Source of the DNA: Enoplosus armatus
Taxonomy: Eukaryota; Chordata; Actinopteri; Centrarchiformes; Enoplosidae
Assembly (NCBI RefSeq): GCF_043641665.1
Contig: NC_092191.1
Coordinates: 17,701,501 to 17,765,500, forward strand
Reading direction: 5' to 3'
Length of the DNA stretch: 64,000 nt
Shown here: in pieces, positions 28,601-40,600 of the stretch
Position numbering within the stretch: position 1 is the stretch's first letter
Layout of the letters: every line of letters starts with the position of its first letter
Translations under genes and position numbers: made by a program
Notes under the pieces: model-generated
What the model was told of the DNA's origin: nothing
The model's input: only the letters and a program-made list of their open reading frames with translations
Databases searched by the model: none

Positions 28601-31600
28601 TATCACACTCTTTATTCTGGGAGCCTTATCTCATGTTGTTTTAGCTTCATATGTGCTATACATCAGAGTTCACTACAGTGGTATTTTTAGATTCTAGTGT
28701 TTTTCTTGGCTGACTTATTTTTTTTTTCCAGATGTTCACCTCCTAGTACAGATTGCTTTGTCTGAAGGTAATCCAAGCCCCAATTAGGTGAGCCAGGTCT
28801 TTCTGATTGTTTGAGTTCGAGCCTGATGTTCCTCTTTCTTTTTCTTAGGCCTATGAACTCTCCACCCTGACGGGCACCCAGGTTCTGCTGCTTGTGGCCA
28901 GTGAAACGGGTCACGTCTACACTTTTGCAACCCGCAAACTCCAACCCATGATCACAAGTGAAACGGGCAAAGCCCTGATCCAAACTTGCCTCAACTCGCC
29001 GGATTCACCACCGCGCTCGGACCCCTCCATGGACCAGCGCATGAGTGCCACGGGCTTTGAGGAGACGGACCTCACCTACCAGGTGTCTGAGTCGGAGAGC
29101 ATGGGTGACACAAAGGTGAGAATCAAAAAAGGGGGATGGTCTGCTGTTGTAGACAAAAAGGAAGAATGCACTCCATCTGTGGTGCGAAGACTGTAGTGAG
29201 GCCGCAGCTGTGAATCCCCGAAATTGAATGCACTCATTTCTGTAACTTTGCCCACAGCCCATTTCCCCTGCTTTCAGCAACAAAGGTACTTGAGTTGAAG
29301 TCTTTGTGACTCACTGACTGTCTGCTTTCTAACGGAGAACTGCAGTGCGAATTAAAAAAAAAACAAAAAAAAACTGATAAAGCACCATAGAGAGTCACTA
29401 ATGGATATAGTGGGAAATCTCTCCAAAAAAGGCTAGACAAGCACACGAGGAGAGCAAATAAATCAAACCCACAAGCAGTTGTGGAAAATAATCTTTGTCC
29501 TATTGTAAACACAGTTTTGAACTTTTGCCTGTTATATGTGAGGCCTCTGTTTAGGACTTGTGGTTTGGTTCTGAGCACCAAGTCTTTTTTTAATTAAACC
29601 AAAAAGTCTCAGTGGGCCTTCAAAGGGCTCTAGACTACAGGGAGAGCCAGATAATATGTAGAGCATTATCCCACTTACTAAAGGGAGCTGTCTACACTTT
29701 ACCTTTCTGACCTCTCATCCACGAAAGCCTCGTAACACTCTGAAAGATAAATCACAGCAGGTCTGGGCTGCGTTAGGATGAGAACTTCGCAGCCTGCTAT
29801 ATGGAGGACTTTGGTGTTTATCTTTGATTTTGGGATGGAGCTGTCTTGTGTTCATGGGTGAAACACTGAACTTCTGTTTCTGAAAATATTGGAATATCAC
29901 ACATTTTGTGCAGTTTTCAAACTTGTTAACCCTCTACCGGTTAAGTTGCCGGTAATAAGTTGAATTTAGGAAGTGAGATTTTAAAAAGTGATAAAAGATC
30001 ATAATCTTCATTAGATGATTGTGTGACCCATTCTCATCCCTAATGAAACACCCTGTACTTTCTACTGCATTACTGCAAGTGCTCTTAAACCTGGGGTCTT
30101 TGAGATTTTGAAGAGAAGCGATAACCTCACGCTCGACTGTCCACACACCTTGGCGCAATCACGTGCTCGAAGCCGAGATTCCCTCCTCTGTTTACACTGC
30201 TTAAATCCGCCCCTTTGAAGACGGACACTTCCAGGCCTGTTTGCCTGGGTGCTGTTTTCACAAGGCACTAACTAACGCGTACCGTACACCGTCAGGGATG
30301 GGAGATCAACCTTCGCATGTTAAGCCAGCTCTCATGCCCGCTCTGCTCATTGATAAAAATTAGATTCTGCCTCTGTTGCCATATATGGTATGGTTTCCCT
30401 GCCTGCTCTCTTGGCTGAGGCCCCTCACATTCCTTATAAGCTGCAGCTGTCTTTGGAGTCCTGTGATCCCCCCCCCCCCCCCCCTTCATTTAGTGATATG
30501 GAGGGGAGGTATGGATGAAGATATGAGCAGGTGGAATGGAAACATTTGAGCGATACTTTGCGTTCAGTTTCATGTGACGTCTATTTAGGTGGCTGGTGGT
30601 GACGCTGTGACTTCTGTCCCCGCTGCAATAATCAGTGTGGGAGACCAGCATTGGCCCCGCGAACACCGCTCACAGAGGGACACGCTACAGATTGTCTCTG
30701 TGTGATCCATGTCAGGATCAGCACTGTTATGGTTAGCACTGTTATCCACGGCAGGTGGATTCGGAGGCCTCGATTTCGAGGGATCGTTTCTGTGCAGTAG
30801 GTCTGTTGCGTGCACCTCTGCAGCGTCTGGACACTATTCATCAAGAGAGCAGTATGTCACACATACAATCCGAGCTAGTCTAAACAGTTCAGGGTTTGTG
30901 ATGGCCGGTGGGGGAAGTGGAGCACATTTTGGAGAAGCAAAAGAGAGAGGCTTAGGAGATAAGTGAAGCAGACGTGATTTAGTGCTGTAAGGATTGCTCG
31001 TAAAATCATGTGATGGCAGAAATTCTGGTGTAAACGTGTGTTTCCTATGTTACTCGCGCTGGATTCAAAGAAAACTCCTGAGAAATGGAAAGATTTTGAA
31101 ATATCAACAGCAATTGGTGATGTAACTCTGCATCCATTTTGTTTTTTTCTCAAGCACTGGCATAGCGGAGTTTGATTGACGTAGAATGACACCAATGAAG
31201 AAATTGTATTTAATGTGGATCTGCAAATATGCAATCTGCTTAATAATGTCAGTATCGGCACCGATACCGTTCTGGTGGATTGGATTTGTGCATCTTTAAT
31301 CAATATTAAACTTTAGCTTCAGGTGCTAGTCTACCAAAATAAAAGCCTAACAAAGCCATCCCACAATGTTCAACATGTAACATTTAGCTCAAGACAGAAG
31401 TCATTTCACATGGTAAACAATTGACAGTTTCCTTCTGAATTTCGATGTGGAAAAACAGGGCGGCTTCTCTAGAAATATTCATCATGTTCACCAACGTTTA
31501 GAGTAATGCGTGGTGCAATTTCAGAGTCATGTTCTGTATCACCCCGCAACTTCTTGTTTTCATAGTTGACAGCTTTGTGTGAGCGTTTAACGTTTGAGAC

Positions 31601-34600
31601 TTTGAAAAGGCCGTGAGTCACATTATCATCTCATCATCTGCTGATTGGCCTAATGCATATCTTGCTGGGCTGAATTGATTCATGTGTCACCAGACCTAAC
31701 TCTGGTACTGAAGACTGAGCTTGCAAGATGTAGTCTAGCAGTGGGAGATCAGAACCCAGAAACTGTATTACCGTAGTAGTACCGCTTTTTACTGAATGTT
31801 GCTATTGCACATTAAGTACATAAAACCAACAGCTGAAGACTACAAGTTCAAGACTGTTATCTCAGAGGTGTAGGAAGGCATTCTGGGAAGTGTAGTGTCT
31901 GATGTAGAGGTGAATGAGGTAGGCCAAGGGAAAAGCGTGAAGCATTGATAGTTCGTTTCTGTTGTAACCAAAGATTGTTCACAGCTTCTGTGGCTGCTTC
32001 TTGATATCAGACATGCCTGCAGTACAGATGTTTTTATGCTTTTTGGGTTATTTTTGGACGGGGATGGCAAATCCCACAACTCATGTTTGCTTAGAGGATC
32101 TGGCTTAGGATAGATTTCTCAGTCTTCTCTGGTTTTCTTCCCTCCCTCACTCTCTCTCTCCTTTCCTCCCTTACTCATCCCTCTCTCACTCTCACTCACT
32201 GTTGTAATCCTGTTAAAGTTCATTTGTTGTTCTGCTCGTGAGCACAGATCACATTGTCATTGCCACTGAAAACGTACACACTGAGGCCACTGTCCCGACC
32301 AACAGCTGACACGTATGTTGTCCCTGCATTGACATTGACAGCCTCTTTATTCATCATATTGCACGCATGTAAATGTGCATGTGTGTATGAATTTGAAATA
32401 GTTTCCCTGGATAAATTAGTGATTTGATAATTAATTCACAGTCTTAAAAGGCAAACTGTACTTGAAGTATTTTCTCTTATTACAAATTTTCCTCTGTCTT
32501 CCAATCTGCATGCTGCTGTTGGGGCAGAGCAGTGGCTTGAAGTGAGTGACACGAGAGAATCACTGAGATAATGGAAAGCTAATTTGCTCAGATATGTGCT
32601 CTTATCACCAGGCTGCTCTTAAACAGCCTGTACGAAGAGAGAGGTGGCGGTGTTGGAGAGAGAGCAGCATGTTGGCCGTGTTAGAAGGGAGGAAGGCATC
32701 GTTATGTCACCCCCCACCCCTCCCCCCTTCCACCCCCTTATTTTACAGCAAGCAACTGGACAGGTCAGCCGCCATTGGCTGCACCTCCTCCACTTGGGCT
32801 GCCTTGCCTTTTTTAGCAGTCCCAAATGGAGCTGCAAATTCCATGTTGCTGGCAGGGTGACAGACTGGGAGATGGGAGCCAGCAAATGGGAGATTAGACG
32901 AGGACCAGGCACCAGTAAACTGCACAATGGGCTCTCCGACCAACACTGGACTAGCCTGCCAGTTGTCACCTTCAATTTGGAATGATTAATCCCTCATGAA
33001 TAGGGAATCATTTGTGTCCTCCTCTTTTTAATTACCCTCTCATTTCCTCTTGCTTTTAAAACGGGCTCTTTCGTATGATGTCTGTGAATGTTAGGAGGCT
33101 TTTATTTTTTACCATATATAGAACCCTTTAAGAACGCAGAATATTTTGGAAACCAGCATATTGAAAGGACTTTTAAAGAGCTACAAGAAAATGTTTCGCC
33201 ACTTTGCTGTTTCTGTAGCACCACTACCCAAGAGTGAGTGTGTGTATATAAGATTGCTGGTTTGCGTTTATTGAATTCTGTCTCCTGATCTTTTTATATT
33301 AGGATTTCTCATATGTTCACTGTGGGTATAGCAGGGGCAGAATGTCTACTCCCTGAGACCTCTCTGTTGCTGGAGTAAAATAATGTCCCTCTCTTGTAAA
33401 ATGGATTAGTTTGCATGTTACGGAGGGTGCTTTCAGTGGCCGTGCAGTCTTGAGTCCAGAGGATTCATTGCTTATTCCAGACGACTCAGCCCTCCATTCG
33501 CACGACCATAAATTGTGACTTCATTTGTTACATTCTGGTACCTAATTATGCTAAGTGGCATGTTTCCCCTTTTGTGTTTGTGAAAGAAAATCTCTTCGCC
33601 ATTTCCTCTCAGGCTTATACAAATCTTTATGGCCATTATTCAGAGTATCCAACTCAACTAGTATCCTCAAGTAGAATGAAGGATAGAGTAATAAATAATA
33701 TTATATATTGTAGGGCTGCAACTAATGATTGTACTATCAATTCATTTGCCTAGTACTAATCAGTTACCCCTCACAACTTCCCAGAGCCCAAGGTCACGTC
33801 TTCAACTTGCTCACTGTCTAACAAAAAGTCAGAAACCCCAAAATATTCAGTTCAATATAACTCAAGACAAAGAAAAGCAGGAAATCGTCCCAATTAAGAA
33901 GCTAGAACTTGGTAAAGTTTTCTTTAAAAATGACTTTCATGATCACCATCAAAATGGCTGCAACTTAAGAACAATTGATTAATCAACTAATTGTCTCAGC
34001 TCTAGTATATTGTATTGGATATACTATTCAGACTTCCTGTGCGTTCGCATACAACAGCAGAGGGGTCCATTTTTAGTGATGGAGATGGCATGATGTATCT
34101 GTGTGTTAGAGGGAACAGGAGATGGACAGGAGATGGACAGGAAATGACAGCGCTGAGGCTTTGGCTACATCACCGAGATGATTCTCTGCTCTTACTTCTG
34201 GTCTGCAGGCATGCATTACACCCCTGTGGCCTATGTTTACTATGCACTGCCTTGACTGTGAACTAAAAGCCAGCGCTGTTTATAGACTGGCCAGTTGAGC
34301 AGGAGACACATGGAGATGGTCAAACAAAGCAGTAGGTCAGGTGAAGCGTGCTATGTAGGTCACAGAGATACTGGCAGTTTGACTATACTCTTGGATTACC
34401 ACATAGGTCAAAACCCAGATGATCAATCAGCTTACGCTTTCTGAAGCCATACTCTTTTAGTCCTTGTTGGATCTAAGCAGCCATTTATTTCTCCACTGAG
34501 GGTTGTAATATGCAGAAGCTGGAACAAAGTGACCCTCTCCCTTTAGTGAGCCATCTTGTTTTTTATTTCTTTCTTTTTAACAATAGTACAAGGTGAAGTG

Positions 34601-37600
34601 TCTCTGTCTCTTACAGAAATTCAGTTATTCTTGTGCAGCCCCCGATGGTGAGAACTCCCAAGTGTCAGATGGCGGCTGTCTTTACGCGTGGCCTCTTGCT
34701 GCCTCAGCTGGCCTGGAAAGGGTTAATTTCCCCTCAGAGGTGCTCAGGTTTCCCAGCTGTCTGTACCCTCAGCTGTTTGCACTCTCGCCCCTATCCTGTC
34801 CCAAGTCCCAAGTCCCAAACCTCACACAGGTCGGACTCTGCTTCGCCTGCCACACACCGCCACACACACTCTGCTGCTACTGTGGCTAAAAAGTGCTACT
34901 TGCTGCCACACCACAGTTCGCTTTCTTGATGCACTTTATCTCCAGTGTCAAGTAGAACAGTTGACTTGATCTTAAAGATTTTTACCAGTTGTCATGACAT
35001 TCTATAATATCGTTCATATTCGTCTTTATAATATGTAATAGTTTGAGTAAACATTAATGAAACTGTTACTTCAACCTAAACTGTAAAGTCTCCTGGGAGA
35101 ATGAAGATGTGGTGACAGCTGTGTCGAGGTCTAACTGTCGGTAATCACTCTGTGATGAATGACTGATAGCCGTTCAGTAGATGGGTGATCGTTGTTGTGT
35201 GAATTTAGTCTGTTTTCCTTTTGGGCTGAAAGGGCAGAACAACTGAGTCCTCTGTAAACCCCCCCCCCCTTTGGCTTTCCAGCTGCTGTTTAACTAAAGA
35301 GGTAAAGGACCTTGGACTGTCAGAGCCCCTCAGCAGGGCCTGGAACTGAGCTGCAGACTACTAACGTTTTAGTTTTAGTTTTGTATACTTGTGTGGATTC
35401 AGAGCAGCTTGTGTAAAACACCACCTGCTTAGCAAAGCTGTACGTAATGAGGCCCAGAAGACTTAAGAGTTAACTGCGACACCCTTATTTATGTGTTTTG
35501 CTCTGGGTTTCCTCAAATAAAAAAACCCTTTGCTTACTCATTGCAGTGAGCCATACTAGCAGACTATCTTAAATATTAAGATGTGAGCTGTTACTGTAAT
35601 GACTGGAGCTCCAGCTACATGTTTGCATGGTAGTGTGTGGTTGGAAGGCCTTATCAGTGGAGTCCATGCTCGATCCTCCACCTCTCACCCATGTAATCGG
35701 TCACATATAAAAACCAATAGTGCTTTGCTGCTGAGAGAGGTTGGCCTAGCCTGCTCCTACATTACCCTTCTGTTATTAATAATGCATGTGTCTTTTCAGA
35801 ATATCAAATTTACAGGATGCCACATACCATGTTCACTTGCTTGCTAAGTCTGTCTGTTGTGACTCATGGCTGTGTTTCCGGATACTGAACCTGTACTATT
35901 CACTCACCTCGTCTGTTATACTGCTGCACTGTGCAGAGTGCTAGTGCTATGGCACCATAGGTTCGTCCCAATACAGAGGCTGGATCATCCAAAGGATCAG
36001 GCCTGTGAAGGTGTGTCCTTTGGATGGTTCAGGCTCAGTCAGAAAAGAATGGTTTGTCACCAGGAAGTTGCCCTCAACTGGCCTCAGTGTAAATACCACT
36101 GGGAAACTGGGTTCACAAATTCCATAGTACCAGAGTTTATAGTGCAAGTTTTAACATTTCACATCAATACATGATGGACAACTAACAAATAGTGTACCAG
36201 GTTAATAATAAATACAGCATAATTTTAATTTCCCTGTATCACCCACTGATTAAAGGGGTACTCTAACTCTAGTGAAGTACTGAACTTCTATGAAGTTGAG
36301 AGACTCAGAAGAGACAGATTTAAAAGGAATCATCAAAATCAAACCAGTAGAGAGGCCACATAGTAGACTTTTAGTCCCTAGTATGGGATAAGCCCTGATG
36401 ACATCATCAGGGTTATCTATTTTCTTGGAGGACATTACACAACTGTTTTCACAGGCTGAGTTGCACTCCCCATGACATTTAAACTACGATGGCAAAGGTC
36501 CCTGGTCGGACTCGACCCTGGGATTGAAGTGTGCACAATGCATTATGGGATACTGGGGACTGCAAAGGACACAGCGGTTGTGTCCTCCAAATTAGGGCAA
36601 AAGAAAGCTGCATTTCTTGGCCACAATCAGATGATCAAGACACTGAACTGGGACACAGCATGCGTAGCTCCCATTCATTGTTGAAGGGCCCTTCCTCTTA
36701 CCTTGCCACAGTTCCCATTGTTTTCCTGCTTGTGATCACAGCCCTTATTAACATAAACCAATAGAGAATATTCTGCCTCAACTGATGTGTCTCAGCAACG
36801 TCTCTGTATGTTTAATGAAACCCTCAAGGGACACTGAACCCACGGGGAAATGTTCTAACGTGTAGGTTTATCCACATACTGCTATTACAGATCATTAGTA
36901 TCAAGTGATAAGTATGTAAGAGCATGGAAACAGGACAGGACTATAAAGCACATCTAAACCTACCGTGCCTAACGCCTACCCTGCTCTTATCATGCAGCCC
37001 ACTCACCAACACATCCTGCTCCACTGTTCGATGGATGTTCACATTATCGTATGGTGTAACGCTACGCCTCGCCTCGTTTGATCTTAAGTTTATGTGAGCA
37101 CCTCATCTGCTTGATTTCTTTTTTTTTTACTGAGACGTCATGTTGGTTATGGTCAGTTAGTTGTCATAGTAACTACGCAAAATATGAGTGCAGAAATGGT
37201 GTTTTTGTTACTCTTCAGTAGAGTTGGAGTGAGCTAGATGAATGGACAATGCTGTGAGTACTCAGGTGTGTGTCACACACACTCATGTTCCGACACACCT
37301 GGTAGGATTTCTAGATCTTTTTCTCTCTCGGGCATTATATGTTTATGGGCATTATGTCGAGTAGCATTTTAATAGGATTTGATTTCATACATTCAGTGTT
37401 GACAATTGGAAGATTCTTTCTCCAACTTATTGCTCTTTTAAGACTTGAGAGTGGAGTTGCTCAGAGAAACGCTCCCTGCACTGCTGAGTAGTTTTACATA
37501 TGGATGCAATTAGGGGGGGTCCCAGCCTGTTTCTCTACCTTGTTTATGTATTTTGCCCTCATTCTGGTTTTTGTCACCCATCCATTGATCCCTGAAAATA

Positions 37601-40600
37601 CTGCAGTGTATAAGTATTAAAGCCTCCTTCTTCTCCTGCCTACCCTGCTCTCAGCTGCTCAAAGAGGAAAAGCCCCATTAATTGTGTTGTTTTAGGTGTC
37701 CTCGTATGAAACTCTTCTGATGTTGCTTTCGCAGCCACTGGAATTAATGGGTTATAGCAGAGTGGAGCAAGTACTAGTGCATCAGTTTGAAATACTAGCA
37801 ACTTCCAGGTGGTCAAAAACAGAATCTTAAAGGGGCACTCCACCGATACACATCACATTACACATCAAGTTTGAGTTTACTCGTCAAGATAACCCCAATG
37901 ACGTCATCAGGATTATCTTGGATTTGGCTTGAGACTTCAAAGTCTTCACAGAAAGCCTGTTTTACAAACTGTAGATGTGGGGATTGAAAGGTGCATTGCA
38001 TTATGGGAATTGTAGGAGCCAGTGTTTTTGGAGCTTGACCCATACTCGGGATGAAAAGTCTTGATATCTCAGCTTCTGGTGCTTCGATTTTCACCATTAA
38101 AAACTAACTCTAAAATCCTTGAGAGAATCCAATACTAATGTAATTTCATCCAATGACCGTCCCGTCTTCTCCCACAGGATACACTGAAGCCGACGTTCAC
38201 GGTGGCTAGCCTACCAGGCACTACCAGCAGCGCCCAGTCCACAGTACCCACCACCTCCACCACCATGCAGGTGAGCAGCGGACCTTCGTTCCCCATCACC
38301 AACTACCTGGCACCCGTCTCGGCCAGCAGCAACGTCAGCGCTAACGGTACCGTCCTCAAGACCAGCGCCTCCACGGGGGTGATGCAGCTGCCCGGCGGTT
38401 TCACTTTCATGCCCGGTATGTAGGAGAGAAAAACACAGGGTGCCTTTTACTTCAACACCCAGAGCTCTGTTACGATTCTTAATTATTTTCTTCATGGTTT
38501 GTTTGTCCCAACTTCATCCTTTAGAATGGAACTGACACGTCTGCCGGCCTTCATGTTTTGTTAATGTCACAGCGTTGTCTAGCTTATTACCTGATTAGAA
38601 TTTGAATGGCCCTGCAGACCTCAGCCATCATCTCGGGGTGGTCGTGCCTCCCTCCCTCCCTCCCTCCCTCCCTCCCTCCCTCTCTCTCTCTCTCTCTTCG
38701 AGCTGTTTACATCACACTACAACCCTTCATAGCCAGTCATAAACACTCAACGCCCTCAGGTTTTACAAAGACCCCGGTATCCAGGGAAGCCACATCTATT
38801 GGCGACTGGCCCTGCCTTTGATTGTCACTTGGGGACAGGAATAATTAGGTGAGAGGGACACAATAGACCTGGCAATGAGGGCTGATGAACATGGCCCGTA
38901 ATTAGTCATGAATATTCAACGAAGGATCGGTGGCTTGTGCTGAAATTATAATTGAGGTGTACTTTGTGGAGCCGGAGCTTTGTGACAGAGTGGTCTTGAA
39001 CTAGACATGACCCTTCATTAAGGGGGACTTCACAGACACACTCTGAAACACAAGGGATCTCTACCGCACCAACTCAACCAGGATTTAAGGGCAGCAGGCT
39101 CTGATTTGGGGATCCCTAAAGTGTTTCTAAATTGGCTTTCCCCCTGCAATTATTCATTACACTCCCTTTTCATGGTGGGTGTGCTGAGAAATACTGGGGC
39201 TACATCTGTGGGTCTCCAAGTGGGGCACGGGGACGCCAAGAGGTCACGATTCCTCCAAAGACATGAAGATTATTTGAATTTCACTATAATTTCATTTAAT
39301 ATCCCGTCTGTAAGAAGCTCAGTGCTCTGGAACATTTACTTGGACTGTCCATGACATGAACAATTTGAAAAGGCTGGTTGACTCTTAAATGCTGGCTGCT
39401 GCGATCTTTTTTGTGTATGTTGTTGTTATTGTTGTTATTATGTAGACAAGAGTCTGCCGAACAGGCCCAGTGCTCGTCAGTTGCTAGTTGTTGCAGAGTG
39501 TTGGTTGTCAGTGCTCTGTCACAGCTGAACAGACACTCAGTCACAGTCACATGATGCCCACTAATGGGTCCTGTATGTTATTTTGACTGACAGCTGAAGG
39601 GACATCCAGGCAAGCGTCTCTGTCCATCCCTCCTCGTTTTTCTTTCTCTTCCTCCTGCAGCCTTCTCTCTCTCTCTCTCTCTCCCTCTCCTGCGTCACTC
39701 TTTGCTTCTCTTCTGCTCGCTCACTCCCTCTCTCCTCTTCACCACCTGTCTGGCACATAGCAGCAGTGCCAGGTGGAACAACACACCCTCCCACACTAAA
39801 ACCTCCTCAGCTGACAGCTTGACAGGGCCTGCCCACCCCACTGCAGCAACTGTCTATGGAGCATATGACCAAATGTGAGGGCGTAACTCCAGAGTCATGT
39901 TCTGAAACCAGATATCTGACATTTTAGAACAAAAAAACAAATAGAAAATTGAAACATCTTGCAACATCTTGAAAAGAATTTGGGGTTCACAAAATGACAC
40001 ATCTTTACAGTTAGGAAGGATTTGAATATTACAAGTCACATAACAGATTTGCTGATTCACACGTGTTTGAGTGCCAAAAGTAAACTAAAATGTCAATGTG
40101 CTAGTCAACCACTTAATACAGTCATACAGTATTTGTCACTTGACTTAGCAACCACGTATGTATTAAAACTGTTATTGAACATTTGCATTTTTTCCACTTA
40201 CCTTTTTATTAAGTAGCCTAATAAACATGAATTTACAGTGCAACACCAACTTAAAGGTACCCTGTGGAGATTTTGACCTCTAGTTGCAAGTGGATCCCTG
40301 TTTTGTTTGTATTGTGCACATGCACAAGGGTACACAGGCATGTGCACGCGGGCTATTCAGGCTATTCTGTTGATTCCGACATTTGTCACCCGCCAACAAA
40401 GCAAAGGAAGAACACATGGATGAATGCCCATGAGAACATGGATGGAAACAATGCACAATTTAAAGCATTTTTAATAATGGCTTTACAAATGTTTTTTGAG
40501 GAAGAAAATGCATCAAGACCTAAATGTTAAACTGTGTGTTTTGATGGGAAACGCAGAGTAAACATAGTTTCTGTTTGTTTTACAAGAAAACTCCATATCT

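Larger units (their letters stand above)
29116..38177 (+). other. srf intron 2
   Basis: 9.06 kb, the longest intron in the window. Holds dispersed repeats (33713-34004, 36252-36558, 37828-38099), a run of 14 C at 30470-30484 (approximate), and one isolated CArG consensus (30379-30388). No exon-like ORF with homology found. Confidence 0.85.

Noticed and set aside
30379..30388. Intronic CArG box as an srf enhancer
   Set aside because: A single CC(A/T)6GG match is expected by chance in this length of DNA; listed only as a weak site.
30875..31303. 142-codon minus-strand ORF in srf intron 2
   Set aside because: No homology recognised and no codon-usage or splice evidence.
32594..32985. Cluster of overlapping ORFs on both strands
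   Set aside because: A GC-richer intron segment with several frames open at once; no family recognised.
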